In this document: positions 22,028 through 33,560 of the stretch, one piece after another
Layout: the number at the start of each line of letters is the position of its first letter
Numbering within the stretch: position 1 is the stretch's first letter
The notes under the pieces: generated by a model
The model's database searches: none
The model's input: only the letters and a program-made list of their open reading frames with translations
Told to the model about the DNA's origin: nothing
NCBI GenBank assembly: GCA_900491605.1
Contig: UESW01004417.1
Location: 556,142 to 620,141, forward strand
Direction of reading: 5' to 3'
Origin: Calamus simplicifolius
Lineage: Eukaryota > Streptophyta > Magnoliopsida > Arecales > Arecaceae
DNA: 64,000 bases
Made by a program: the position numbers and the translations under genes

Positions 22028-23762
22028 ATGGCAACACAAATTGGTTCAAGTTTTGCTGAAGGTCATTCTACGAATAGACCTCCTTTATTTAATGGAACCA
22101 ACTATTCATATTGGAAAGCTAGAATGAGAATATTCATTCAAGCTTCTGACTATGAATTGTGGGGAGTAATAATAATGGACCTAGTACACCCACACACCTT
22201 ATTGATGGCACTATTGTTCCTAAGCCCGAAAGGGATTGGAATGATAATGATAGGAGAATGGCACAACTAAATGCTAAGGCCATTAATATTTTATATTGTT
22301 CCTTAGACTCAAATGAATTCAACCGAATCTCAACATGTAATTCCGCAAAAGAAATTTGGGATAGGTTGGAAATACCATGAAGGAACAAACCAAGTAAAAG
22401 AATCAAAGATAAATATTTTGGTTCATAAATATGAATTATTTACATGGAACAAACTGAAACCATCACATGCATGTTCACTAGATTCACTGATATTGTGAAT
22501 GGTTTGAAAAGTCTTGGAAAATTTATACTAACTCTGACTTGTTCGCAAAATTCTTAGGTCACTTCCAAGATCTTGGGAAGCAAAGGTGACTGCCATCCAA
22601 GAAGCCAAAGGACCTCAACATTACCTTAGAGGAGCTTCTTGGATCCTAATGACCCATGAGCTTCAATGAAACAACATGTTGAGGAGGAGTCAAAAAGAAG
22701 AAGACCATGCCCTCAAAGCTGCAGAAAAGGAAGAGCAGCAGCGATGATGAAGAGATGATGATGAGACAGCTCTCTTGCAAGAAATTCAAGAAATTTATGA
22801 AAAGGAGGCCCTTCCACAAAAAGAAATTTGGAGCAAAAATGGAAGGAGAAAAAGAAAGAAAAAAAAGGAAAAGGAAAAGAGAAAGAGCCCTTAGTATGCT
22901 ATGAGTGTAAAAAGCCAGGGCATTTTAGATATGACTGTCCTTTACTTAAGAAGGCCTACAAGAAAAAGAAAAAGGCTACATGGCAACTTGGACTGATAGT
23001 GAAGATCTTCTTCCGAAGAAGAAGAACAAAAAGAAGTTGCTAATATCTGCTTCATGGCCAACAACGACGACAACGACAATGAGGTAAGTTCTGAAAACTC
23101 AAATGATGAATTTACATTTGATGAAATGTTTGAGGCTTTCAATGAACTTATGATTGATTTTAAATCCTTGAAAAAGAAGTATAAGTTTTTGAAAAATGAC
23201 AATATTAGCTTAGCTAAAAGTAAAAATGAATTAGCTTTAGAAGTTAAGAACTTAACTAATGAAAAAGAAGAACTTAGCAAAGAAAGAGATAATCTTAATC
23301 AAGAAATAGATTTGTTAAAATCTGAAACTAAAAACTCAACAAAAGATTTAAAAGATCAATTAGAAACTTTAGCTTTAGAAAAGAACAGCAAGTTAAAGAA
23401 AATGACTCTCTTAAGAAAGATGTTAAAAAATATAAAGACATTGTTGAGAAATTCACTTAAGTTCAACTAAACTTAACATGATTTAGATAGTCAAAAAGCT
23501 GTTTTTGACAAAGCAGGTTTAGGATATAACACATTAAGGAAACAAAAATCTTTAAAGAATATTTTTGTAAAAGCCAACCAAAGTAATATAACTTGTTTCA
23601 AATGTAATGAAAAAGGTCATAAATCATTTGAATGCAAAACATTAAATAATAACAACAAGTTAAATGTTAAAGCAAAGAAAATATGGGTTCCGAAAGGAAC
23701 AATTTTTGTTGCTACTAACCATGAAGGACCCAAGAAAGCTTGGGTACCTAAACATAAAGTTT
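22028..23762 (+). pseudogene. gag: gag of Copia 1 (frameshifted)
   Basis: ATG 62 bases after the PBS. The N-terminus has the Copia gag motif PLFNGTNYSYWKARM. A Lys-rich stretch leads to a CCHC zinc knuckle, CYECKKPGHFRYDC, at about 22897-22940. A Lys/Glu-rich coiled coil follows (23054-23470), then a second knuckle, CFKCNEKGHKSFEC, near 23593-23635. The frame changes near 22190, 22380, 22850, 23040 and 23470. Because the LTRs of this element are nearly identical, some of these breaks may be sequence error rather than decay. Confidence 0.85.
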
Positions 23763-23767
23763 AAATT

Positions 23768-26700
23768 ATGTTGCAGGAATGTCTTGTAGCCAAAAGATCA
23801 AAGAAAAAGTGGTACCTTGATAGTGGCTGCTCAAGACATATGACGGGTGACAAAGATGAATTCATCACCCTAGAAGAAAAGAAAGGTGGAGTTGTTACGT
23901 TTGGCGATAACGGTAAAGGTCAAATTATGGGCCTTGGTAAAGTTCGTATAACTCCATCTACATTTATTGATAATGTACTTTATGTTGATGGTTTGAAGCA
24001 TAATCTAATAGTATAAGTCAATTATGTGATAAAAACTTTAATGTTTCATTTAAATCTTCTTATGCACTGTAACTAATTCTATTGATGATAGCATTGTATT
24101 TACTGGTTATAGACATGGCAATGTTTACTTGGTTGATTTAGAAAAATTATCTTTGAGTGATCATTGCTTAATTGCTGACAATGCTAACATAAATGAAATT
24201 AGTTGGTTGTGGCATCGTAGATTAGGTCATGCAAGCACACACCTTATTTCAAAACTAATTAAAATGGATTTAGTTAAAGGATTACCTAAACTAGATTTTG
24301 AAAATAATAAAATATGTGATGCATGTCAATTTGGAAAACAAACTAGAAGTTCTTTCAAATCTAAAAACATTGTTTCAACTTCTAGGGCACTAGAGCTACT
24401 TCACATGGATCTTTTCGGACCAACTAGAACCACAAGTCTAGGAGGAAAGAAATATGGTCTAGTGATTGTAGATGATTATTCTAGATATACTTGGGTAATG
24501 TTTTTAGCTCACAAAGATGAGACTTTCTCGATATTCCTGAAATTCTTCAAGAAAGTCACAAATGAGAAAAACACTACTATAGTATCTCTAAGAAGTGATC
24601 ATGGAACAGAATTTGAAAATCACTTATTTGAAAGTTTTTGTTCTGAAAATGGAATTAATCATAATTTTTCAGCCCCTAGGACTCCACACAAAATGGTGTA
24701 GTTGAAAGGAAAAATAGGACTCTAGAAGACATGGCCCGTACCATGCTATGCGAAAGCAACTTACCAAAGTATTTTTGGGCGGAAGCAATTAACACAGCAT
24801 GTTACATCTTAAATAGAGCTTTAATAAGACCAATATTAAAGAAAACACCTTATGAATTATGGAATGAAAGAAAACCAAATATAAAATACTTTCATGCATT
24901 TGGATGTAAATGTTTCATTCATAATAATGGTAAAAACAATTTAGGAAAATTTGATGCTAAATCTGATGAAGGAATTTTTTAGGATATTCAACAACTAGTA
25001 AAGCTTATAGAGTATTTAACAAGAAAACCTTAGTAGTTGAAGAATCCATTCATGTAGTTTTTGATGAATCTTTAGCATCTAGTTCTGAAAAGATTGATGA
25101 TGAGGAAGATACAAACATAATTGAAAAAGATCTTGAAAAACTTAATATTGAAGTATCTTCTGATCATGAGCAAGAAGCTAAAGATGATGATTCACATAAG
25201 GACGATGATGTCAATATTGATCATAATGATATAGATCTTCCAAGAGACTGGAGATATGCTCATAGTCATCCCAAGGAATTGATTATAGGCGATCCATCTC
25301 AAGGAATAAGAACTAGATCATATATGAGAAATATTAGTAATCATCTTGCATTTGTATCACAAATTGAACCTAAAACTATAGAAGAAGCTGAAAAAGATAA
25401 TAATTGGATGTTAGCAATGCAAGAAGAACTAAATCAATTTACAAGAAATAATGTTTGGACTTAGTTGAAAGACCTAAAAATCATTCAGTAATAGGATCAA
25501 AATGGGTTTTTAGAAATAAACTAGATGAAAATGGCATAGTAATTAGAAACAAAGCTAGATTGGTTGCTAAAGGATATAATCAAGAGGAAGGTATTGATTT
25601 TGATGAAACCTTTGCACCTGTAGCTAGATTAGAAGCCATTAGGCTATTACTTGCATTTGCATGTCATATGAATTTTAACTTATTTCAAATGGATGTAAAA
25701 AGCGCATTTTTAAATGGATTTATAAATGAAGAAGTTTATGTAGAACAACCACCAGGTTTTGAAGATCACGATTTTCAAATCACGTTTTTAAATTGCACAA
25801 AGCTTTATATGGTTTGAAACAAGCACCTAGAGCTTGGTATGATAGGTTAAGTAAATTCTTAATAGAAAATGATTTTACAAGAGGAAATGTTGATAAAACT
25901 TTGTTTTTGAAAAGAAAAAGTAAAGATTTACTTGTAGTACAAATATACGTAGATGACATTATTTTTGGTGCTACTAACGATTCTCTTTGTCAAGAATTTG
26001 CAAAGTTGATGCAGGGAGAATTCGAGATGAGCATGATGGGAGAACTCAACTTCTTCCTTGGACTCCAGATCAAACAAAGCAAAGAGGGAATCTTTATCAA
26101 CCAAACAAATACACAAGAGAACTACTCAAAAAGTTTGGTATGGAATCAATGAAACCCCTCGGAACTCCAATGAGTCCTTCATGCAAGCTGGACAAAGATG
26201 AAGAAGGTAAAAAGGTTGATCAAAAGTATTATCGAGGTATAATCGGATCCCTTCTTTATTTAACAGCAAGTAGACCAGATATTATGTTTTCAGTATGTTT
26301 ATGTGCTAGATTTCAATCTGAACCTAAAGAATCACATTTAATAGCTGTTAAAAGAATACTAAGATATGTAAGTGGAACAAAAAATGTAGGTTTATGGTAT
26401 TCTAGAGACTCCACATTAAATCTAATTGCATATTCAGATTCTGATTATGCTGGATGTAAATTAGATAGAAAAAGCACAAGTGGTGCATGCCATTCTTAGG
26501 AAGTAACTTAATCACATGGTTTAGCAAAAAGCAAAATTCAGTTGCATTATCAACTACTGAAGCTGAATATGTAGCAGCTGGAAGTTGCTGTGCGCAAATC
26601 CTATGGATTAAGCGACAACTTGAAGACTATGGTATCACACTTGATAAAACACCCATAAGATGTGATAACACTAGCGCAATCAATCTAACAAAAATCCAAT

Positions 26701-26886
26701 TCAACATTCAAGAACTAAACACATAGAAATTAGATATCATTTTATAAGAGAACATGTAGCTAATAATGAAATTGTCTTGATTATGTTAACACTGAAGAAC
26801 AATTAGCTGACATATTACTAAACCTTTAAATGAAGAAGATTTGTTATCTTAGAGGAGAGTTAGGTATTTGTGATCCTTTAGAATGA
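23768..26886 (+). pseudogene. pol: pol of Copia 1: protease, integrase, RT, RNase H
   Basis: Protease with WYLDSGCSRHMTG (23810-23850). Integrase zinc region HRRLGHAS...CDACQFGK (24210-24345), then a D,D,E core with HMDLFGP, VDDYSRY and SDHGTEFE (24400-24620). RT from about 25300 has ARLVAKGYNQEEGIDFDETF, MDVKSAFLNG and catalytic YVDD (25949-25960). RNase H ends with STTEAEYVA and the pol stop TGA at 26884. Frame changes near 24015, 24698, 24980, 25462, 25790, 26000, 26497 and 26700 are single-base in character. An intact element would copy its RNA and integrate the cDNA. Confidence 0.9.
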
Positions 26887-27054
26887 ATTTGAAACCCCTA
26901 AGGAAATTTTATCTAAGATTCTTTCAAATCCTCAATCCTTAAGGAAATCTTATCTAGAATTCATATCTAATTGATTCACTCATATCCAATGATTATTTAT
27001 CAATTTTATGATCATTTCCGGACACATTTCAGAAATTTCATTTTTGGTCTGAAA

Positions 27055-27250
27055 TGGTCTCGGAGCCGACTCGATGCGTATCGGAGTCGACTCCCGGTTT
27101 CGACTGAAACTCTCGGGTCGACCCCTCTTGGCGCGAGTCGACTCCATGTCGGGATGGCCTTTCTGTGTCTGTGCCGAGTCGACACCTGGGTTTGCGCGAG
27201 CCGACTCGAGGTGGTCCCAAGTTGATTTATCTAGGGCAGAGTCGACTCGC
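27055..27250. promoter_or_regulatory. Second GAGTCGACTC-type cluster, upstream of Copia 1 ORF3
   Basis: About nine motif copies (GAGTCGACTCC, GGGTCGACCCC, GAGCCGACTCG, GAGTCGACACC) in 195 bases, ending about 95 bases before the ORF3 ATG at 27344. The first copies have the same CGGAGCCGACTC context as the LTR cluster. It may be an internal promoter or splice-control region. The regulatory role is inference. Confidence 0.5.
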
Positions 27251-27343
27251 CGCTCATTCATTCGACCCCAATCTTCAAAATACTCTCTCCACTCTTCCAA
27301 ACCTTCCAAACTTCCAAAATCCCTTATCACCTCCAATCATCAA

Positions 27344-28660
27344 ATGGCACCAAAACTAGAGGATCTAGTGTTGTGGCGGGTGGCATCAAGCGGAAGCGTC
27401 CGTGAAGAAGACGGTGAAGCGTCCGTGCGTGAGCCTTCTCCAAGCACGGACTCCACTTCATCTGCTTCTACTCCGACTGCTCTCCTGCTGCCACGTCTTC
27501 CCAGGTAGATCGTCTAGCGGATAGGATCATTACTACTGGTAGGAAGGTGGATTTTGAATTATTTGAGAATGAGGGCTTTCTTGTTGGGAGACAGTTGATC
27601 GAGATGGGTTGGGAGAAAATTTGTTCTCTAGAGTGCCCGACTTATCCCTCTTGGTTAAAGGAATTTTACAAGAATTGTCTAGAGGAGACCATGGCTTATT
27701 AGCAATGTGAGAGGAGTCAGCTATCTGTTACTGCTGAGATTCTTCTAGATTGTTGGAATTACCCTTGTCTGGCACTTCCACCTTTTCTTCTGATGACCGC
27801 GCCCCAGCTTTATCCAGATTATTAAACGGGATGTGGTTGGATTTGAAGAGGTTTTGCTAATCAGCTTTCTTTAGAATTGAGATTACTACACAATATCTGC
27901 AGTAGGATTCTCTTTCCTAAAACTGGTAGATTTGACTATGTTCGGAGAGAGATGTCTTTGTAATGGATGCCATAGTGACAGGCAAGCCTATCAATCTTCC
28001 CAGCATGATTCTATGGTACATAGCAGATTGTGGAGGGAAAAGGAAATCTAGTCTGCCTTATGGGATGATCCTTACAAGATTTTTCGAAGCCAAGGTGTGT
28101 GATTTCTGATAATGAGCCTATGAAGAATCTAAGACACACTGATTTTTATAGCCTGGCAACAATTCATCGGATGGGATTTATCAAAAAGAATGGTAAATGG
28201 GAAAGGAAAGGAGTGACAGAAGATAGAGCTACAGATACTGAGGCTGCAGGACCCTCTGTTAGACATCCTTCGCCTGCACCTCCGAGCCCTTTGATTTCTG
28301 CCTCTGCTCCAGCCCCAGTTCCAACTTTTGTTCAAACTTCATCTTCTGCTAGTTTTTCAGATCAACAACTTATGCAACTCAAAGCCTTACTTGAAGATCA
28401 ATCTGATAAGCTTAAAACTGATTTTGAGAATAAATTTATGAATTTGAGAGAGACTCTTTATTCTCTTGATGATCGTATCTCAAAGATTGAGTCCACTCTC
28501 AGCTCTTCATCGGCATCCTTAAGTGGTGATCTCAAGAATATTTTTGAAGAACTTAAGGATATATGGAGATGGAGAGACATATGCCAAGTGCAACGCAGAG
28601 CTTCAAGACAAAATTCAGAGTGCGTGCACCTTTGTTGATGAAAGACTCAAGGATATGTAA
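27344..28660 (+). pseudogene. ORF3 of Copia 1 (plant transposon protein-like)
   Basis: It starts MAPKLEDL, then a Ser/Pro/Thr-rich region. The central domain has RLLHNICSRI-like, FPKTGRFDYV and RHTDFYSLATIHRMGFIKKNGKWE segments, then a Pro/Ser linker and a heptad-rich C-terminus (DDRISKIESTLSS). It matches the better-preserved ORF at 49539-50935 in Copia 2. Its place after pol is that of the env-like ORF of SIRE elements, but no signal peptide or transmembrane segment is visible. The sequence recalls a 'putative plant transposon protein' domain. Function unknown. Stop and frame changes near 27505, 27703, 27825, 27960 and 28100. Confidence 0.7.
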
Positions 28661-29078
28661 AAATTCAATCTGAAGGAATGAAAAATATAGTAGATCATTA
28701 ACTAGAATTGTAAGAACTCATTTTTGAGTTACTAGAGTTTCAATCCTTGTTTTGTACTGAAGTTTTTTTATGCTTTCATTTTGAAATCAATGTACTGAAC
28801 ATTTTGATGTATTAGACCTTTAATGAAATGAATTCTCTATTTCCTTATTTCAATGAATGAATGAAATTTGAATGAATGTTTATGATTCTCTATCTTTTTG
28901 TTGATAACAAAAAAGGGGGAGAATTTTATAGTTCTATGATTGTGATAAAAGATAAACAATGAGATATTTAATTAAGTTTCATAGGGGGAGCTACCTCATT
29001 AAGGGGGAGCCTAAGCCTAACTATGAAACAAAATAAATTCACTAATCAATCATGAACAAACTCAATATTTTTGTCATC

Positions 29079-29095
29079 ATCAAAAAGGGGGAGAT
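29079..29095 (+). other. Polypurine tract of Copia 1
   Basis: CAAAAAGGGGGAGAT lies directly before the 3' LTR. Similar AAGGGGGAG runs occur at 28910 and 29000, as is common in this lineage. Confidence 0.8.
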
Positions 29096-30764
29096 TGTTG
29101 AAGATTATAGAAAAATTATATGATCCAATCCTTTTGATTTTGATGATTACTAAAAGCCATTGAGTTTATTAAAGGATGTAATGAGTTTTGTAAATGAGCA
29201 ACAAATTTATTTTGAACAATCAATGAGAATGCTCAAGTTTAACTTTAATCAATTTTGAAAGTGACTTTAAGCTCAATATTCAAACTTTCAAAAAGAAATG
29301 TTATAATTCATGTTTTATCAATAAGTTTTTGGATAGTTCTTGAATCAATTCTAAATGTTAATTTTATTGATTCAAGTCAAAACAATGAATTAAAATGAAT
29401 CTGGAACGATTTTAATGTCAATCAGAAAAGTTTCTGATTTTTGATACGTTCCGGAGCCGACTCCTGAGTTTCAGAGTCGACTCCGCTCAGTGTACAGAAA
29501 TGTGCATCTGTGTCGAGTCGACCCCTGATTCTGTCGAGCCGACTCCTGACTGTGCGAGTCGACTCCGCTCAGACACCAGAAGAGTGTTTTTTGAGCACTT
29601 CGCGAGTCGACCCCAAGCTTTCTCGAGTCGACTCCCGACTTTCAGGAGTCGACACTTTATTTTGGCGAGTCGACCCCTAACCTTTTAAACATTTCTATTT
29701 TTGGTAAGACGAGCTCGAGCCGACTCGGGAAAAGCATGAGTCGACTCCAGCAAATCTGGGCGCGATTTTTAACGATGACACATCAGCCCCAACGGTAAGA
29801 TTTTTGAATAACGGCTATTTTTCCTTGTCTCTAACGGATATATTTTTGCAGATCTATAAATAGAGGAGCTCTTTTCAAATCAAAAAATAGAAAATCAAAA
29901 AGAGAGAAAAGAATATCTTTGAAAAGAGGGAAAAACAGAGCATATTGGAAAAATCTTCTAGCTCAAAGAAGAGTGATTCAAAAGGAGTGAAATCCAAGAG
30001 GAAGTTTGTCCTTCTCATCAATCCACAAAGTCAAAAGAAAATCCAAGCATTTCAAAGTCAAATCGAAGGATTTTCAAAAAGAGAAAAAGCTTCATCTCAA
30101 CTCCAAAGTCTTCAACGGTCAAGAATCTTGCTGAGGCGTGATTCAACACTTCAAGAGGAGTTAAAGAGAAGAAGAAAGCCAAAGCCACTACCATCTGCAA
30201 TACAATCAGGCTTTTCTAACTCTTTATTTTGTACTTCATTTGTATATTTGCTCAAGGGGAGCATTTCATTAAAACACTTTTATTCTATTGTTTGCTGATT
30301 CAATCAGTGGATTGAATCAGTGGAGGTTGTATACCTCGTTGCAAGCCGGAGTGCTTGTGTTGGGTTAGTTGTGAGCCCGTGAAAAACAACGTGTAGGGTT
30401 TTGTGCTGGTAAGCCCGAGTTAAAACCAGCTGGGTTCGTTGTGACCCGGAAAACAACAAGTTTGAGTTGTGAGCTTGGAAAACAACTCGGCTGTAATCTA
30501 GAGAGATTATAGTGTGGACCCAAGTGAATCTTGGGAGTGGACGTAGGTGTTGGTTGCACCGAACCACTATAAAATTATCTTGTGTTTGCCGTGCTATATT
30601 TCTCTCTCTCTATCTCTTTTAATTGCTTGTGTATTGCTTATTAGTTAATTTCACTCACTTGCACATCTTGAGCAAATCAGTTTAAATTTTAAAAAGTCTT
30701 AAATTTTTAAGAACCCAATTCACCCCCCCCCCCCCCCCCTCTTGGGTTGCCATCTGGGCCAACA
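29096..30764 (+). mobile_element. 3' LTR of Copia 1
   Basis: TGTTGAAGATTATAG to GGGCCAACA. It contains the motif cluster (29450-29750), TATAAATA at 29855-29862 and a C-run of 17 at 30723-30739 that is 8 in the other LTR. It is otherwise collinear with 20283-21965. Confidence 0.95.
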
Positions 30765-31172
30765 ACATCGAAGTCCCGCCTTAAAGAAAGCTCCGTACAA
30801 GGCAACCCTTCCGGAACGGAAAGAGGTTACCCTATCATTAGGAGCGGGGTAGGACAAACGTAGGTTAGGAGAAAAATTGTACTTGGCTCCGAGGTTCACT
30901 ATGTCTTGAGCAGACATAGTGGAGGCGGTCCATTCGGGGACTCCTTGGCAGCGCTAGAGGGAACAGCGACGGTCGGATGGCGCTGGGGAGGGGCCCGTCC
31001 GGCGACCAGACGGTTCCCAGTTACAGGATGTCCGGTCGTTCGCCACCATTCTAAGGAAGCATGGTCGGAAGATGAAGTGGTCCACTGAGTCGGTGAGGAA
31101 GAAGAAGGTTGGGAAGGAATAGGGAAACGATCCCCCATAATCAGAAACAGAGCAAGAAGGTGAAGAAGCCAT

Positions 31173-31599
31173 GGGAACTAACCTGAAAAGCTCGAACCGG
31201 GATTGAAGGAGAAGGAGCACGGAGGAACAGAAACAGGAGATAAACAAACACTTGCGGATTCAAGGTAGGAGGTTGTAACGTAAGAAAAGGTGAAGATTAG
31301 AGGATAAGGACGATCTTTCTCTTTTATAACCCCATTTCAAATCATCCCGCAGTTGTCTGATCTGGCCATGTGTCCGCTTTCCACTGGAAACCGCTTCGGC
31401 AGCCCTCGGCGCGAGAAACACCGCCAATAAAGAGGTGGCGATGACATTACCACAATGATGATGCTCACCTTTTTACAACTCCTCGCCCAAGAAAAATCTT
31501 CCCCAATCCCAACAGCCTGAACGGACGAAATAATGGAACAGAGATCAGCCGCCTGATGGATATTAGCACCCCTTTCGCTGGCAACTGTACGCCCACCCA
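31173..31599. other. Gypsy A sequence between antisense ORF start and polypurine tract
   Basis: About 430 bases that would be the promoter and leader of the antisense gene. A minus-strand TATA-like stretch (TTTATAACCCC complement, about 31321-31330) lies some 150 bases upstream of the antisense ATG. No other feature was recognised. Confidence 0.4.
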
Positions 31600-31620
31600 T
31601 CTCAGGGGTGGGGGGGCATC
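31600..31620 (+). other. Polypurine tract of Gypsy A
   Basis: AGGGGTGGGGGGGCATC directly precedes the 3' LTR start TGATGTGG. Confidence 0.75.
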
Positions 31621-32601
31621 TGATGTGGCTAATTACCTCCTCTGGGCGGCATCATAACACCCTACGCAATTCCCAGAATCAAATGATGTGATAACTCATT
31701 TTTGGGATGTTGGAACTCTCGCCCCGGCCTCCAGCATCGGCTCTGGCATCCGGCTTCGGCCTCCAGCTCAGGCCTTTGGCTCCGGCCTCCAGCTTCGGCC
31801 TCTGGCTTCGGCCCCGGCCATTGGCTCCGGCCTCCAGCGTCAGCTTCGGCATCCGGCTCTGGCCTCCAGCTCAGGCCTTTGGCTCCGGCCTCCAGCGTTG
31901 GCTCCGGCATCCGGCTCCGACCTCCAGCTTCGGCCTCTGGCTCTGACCTCCAACTCCGGCCTTTGGCTCCGACCTCTAGCGTCGGCTCCGGCATCCAGCT
32001 CCGGCCTCCAGTGTCGGCTCTGGCCTCTGGCTCTGGCTCTGGCCTTCTGCTCTGGCTTCGGTATCTGGCTCCGGCCTCCAACTTTGGCTCCGACTTTAAC
32101 TTGGTGCCTTATTTTCCTAAGTACACTAAGCCCACCTCAGGTATCGGATCCCGAGATTCGAGACATCCATTACCACTATCTTGCTCATCGAAATCATGGG
32201 CAAATACTAGCACGCCCCGCAGTTGCCGACATACACGGCGTCCATTCAGAAATAGTTCACCCACCTGCTGTTCGCGGAAGCTCATCCTAACAAGGAAGAT
32301 TCGACGGTTCCAACGGAACGAGAAAAAGGAACCCCCTAAACATGTATAAAAAGAGGACCCCGAGCTCAGGGCGGGGGATCCTCTTCTCTCTCTAAAAAAA
32401 AAGAACCTATACCCAAATACACAACACATTCCTGTTCTACAAGCTCACTAACTTGAGCGTCGGAGGGTCCTCGCCGGAACCACCGGCCCGAGGACTTCTT
32501 GCTGGTTTTCGGAGGAAGAAGGCAACCTTTTCACCCCCCTTTGGAGGCCCTCGAAGATCTCAACATGCCCAGCGCTCACCACAAGTGACTTGGCAACATC
32601 A
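31621..32601 (+). mobile_element. 3' LTR of Gypsy A, followed by a second PBS
   Basis: TGATGTGGCTAATT to ACATCA. It holds the CTCCGGCCTCCAG minisatellite and TATAAAAA at 32345-32352. A PPT precedes it and a PBS plus gag start follow it, so it is both a 3' and a 5' LTR in layout. Confidence 0.85.
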
Positions 32602-33046
32602 GATTGGCGCACCAGGTAGGGGCCATGCACACAGGAGGCAAAATTCTTCCTGTGACCCCACTGCTTCTGCAAGAAGACGATGGTGACAACACGAGCTCAG
32701 GAAGCCTCCACCAGCCATGCCGCGGAACACCTTCCGCGGGCTGAGCAGTCGGAGGCCAACCTCCATGATCTGCCCCCTGCACAGATGAACTAGTCTGATC
32801 GGCTTGATGTTCTAGCTCATCAGGTATAGGACTGATGATGGTGGTGCGGGGATTGCAGGAACACTGCTTTGTTGCCGCGCCTCAGCCCCTCTGCCTCACG
32901 AAGGGGGGCATGGAGCAAATCAATCTCATCGAGGCGGGACTCCACCTGAGGCCTTCCACCACTCGCCCCCTGAACCTCATCGCTGAGAGGCTTCAAAGCG
33001 GCGGTGGTCTCTCTCCCACCATTCTAATAATTCTCACCGGTGGCTG
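32602..33046 (+). mobile_element. Second PBS and gag start of the Gypsy A family
   Basis: TGGCGCACCAGGTAGGGG at 32605-32622, then a gag start (ATG at about 32681) collinear with 11592-11960. The match ends near 33046 inside the sequence CTCACCGGTGGCTGGTC, where the B LTR tail begins. It is a leftover of a second interior, as expected from unequal recombination plus deletion. Confidence 0.75.
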
Positions 33047-33227
33047 GTCAAGCTCATAGCTGTTGCATAGAGCACTGACTTCAGCGTCGGAGGGTCCTGC
33101 TGGAATCTCCGACTCCCAGAACTTGTTTGCAGGCCCCATGCGTAAGGAGCTCGCCAAAGGATCCCAGGCTCGCTGGAGGAGGCGATCGGATACTCGCGAA
33201 TGTTTGAGGATGTGATTGGCATCAACA
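33047..33227 (+). mobile_element. 3' LTR of Gypsy B, last 180 bases
   Basis: It begins AAGCTCATAGCTGTTGC, matching about 7995 in the 5' LTR, and ends CATCAACA like 8171-8178. It is followed at once by GTATG, the duplicate of 4936-4940. Confidence 0.8.
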
Positions 33228-33232
33228 GTATG

Positions 33233-33483
33233 TACTATCAAATTCTTTAACATAAACAATGAGTTTAAAATCACACATAAATCAATAAGCAACTAACTGC
33301 CTCTATATTCTATCTATCATTTATTGTCTTAATAATAAAAAGTTTTAATAATATGAGGCTGTTTGAATTTTTATTTTCTTTTTTTATAACCATGATTACT
33401 CTTTTCAAATTTTAGTAATGCTATTGCACACTGATTGCCCTTTTCTTTCATTTTTTTCTTTCTTTCTGAGCCGAGAGAGAGGC
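33233..33483. other. Short intergenic stretch
   Basis: AT-rich, with T-runs and a TTTC-rich segment. No gene or repeat was recognised. It is the flank between element B and the LINE. Confidence 0.5.
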
Positions 33484-33560
33484 TTTTTTTTTTGTAAGAA
33501 CGGGTGATCACACTAGTCTGGTGCGAGTCAACCCAGATACATTAGAAAATAGTATTTGAT

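Larger units (their letters stand above)
20283..30764 (+). mobile_element. Copia 1, SIRE/Maximus-like, 10.5 kb, young
   Basis: Two LTRs (20283-21965 and 29096-30764), both TGTTGA...CCAACA, flank a tRNA-Met-type PBS, gag, pol in Copia order (PR-INT-RT-RH), a third ORF and a polypurine tract. Flanking bases TAATC and ACATC agree in three of five positions, an imperfect duplication. It sits within the antisense ORF of Gypsy A. The long internal region with an ORF after pol is typical of the SIRE/Maximus lineage. Confidence 0.9.
18262..31172 (-). pseudogene. Antisense ORF of Gypsy A, split by Copia 1
   Basis: On the minus strand the first part (31172-30765) has a motif beginning MSAQDIVN followed by a GLR-ending segment. 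The second part starts at 20282 with HPFILNLLDRYSLTPSQ-like sequence and GWKDKFFF. These fit the N-terminal domain of the 'putative gypsy type transposon' family (PF04195). The two halves meet exactly at the Copia ends and the frame continues across. Further on lie a basic MAPSLREIRQAITRKRK region, an acidic/Pro-rich part and coiled-coil segments (18996-18709, 18645-18262). At least two introns are likely. The product's function is unknown. A frame change near 30905 and the insertion make it non-functional here. Confidence 0.7.
10420..33046 (+). mobile_element. Gypsy 'A', Tat-like, with second partial interior after its 3' LTR
   Basis: Order on the plus strand: LTR (10420-11512), PBS, gag, pol (protease, RT, RNase H, integrase), minisatellite, antisense ORF, polypurine tract, LTR (31621-32601), then a second PBS and gag start (32602-33046). 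Pol order PR-RT-RH-INT is that of Ty3/Gypsy. The antisense ORF between pol and the 3' LTR is characteristic of Tat-lineage elements such as Grande and Retand. It is interrupted by Copia 1 (20283-30764). Confidence 0.8.
4936..33232 (+). mobile_element. Gypsy 'B' insertion locus including its GTATG target-site duplication
   Basis: GTATG occurs at 4936-4940 just before the 5' LTR and again at 33228-33232 just after a 3' LTR tail ending CAACA. This 5-bp duplication is the size expected for an LTR-retrotransposon and encloses everything between. The outer LTR starts TAATGGGG where sister copies have TGATGGGG, so the terminal G has become A. Inside, the 3' LTR is broken at 10419 by Gypsy A and resumes only for its last 180 bases at 33047, so about 2.4 kb of it is missing. 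Confidence 0.75.

Noticed and set aside
20278..30769. A perfect target duplication around Copia 1
   Set aside because: TAATC and ACATC match in only three of five positions, so the insertion is supported by the LTRs and the split frame rather than by a perfect duplication.
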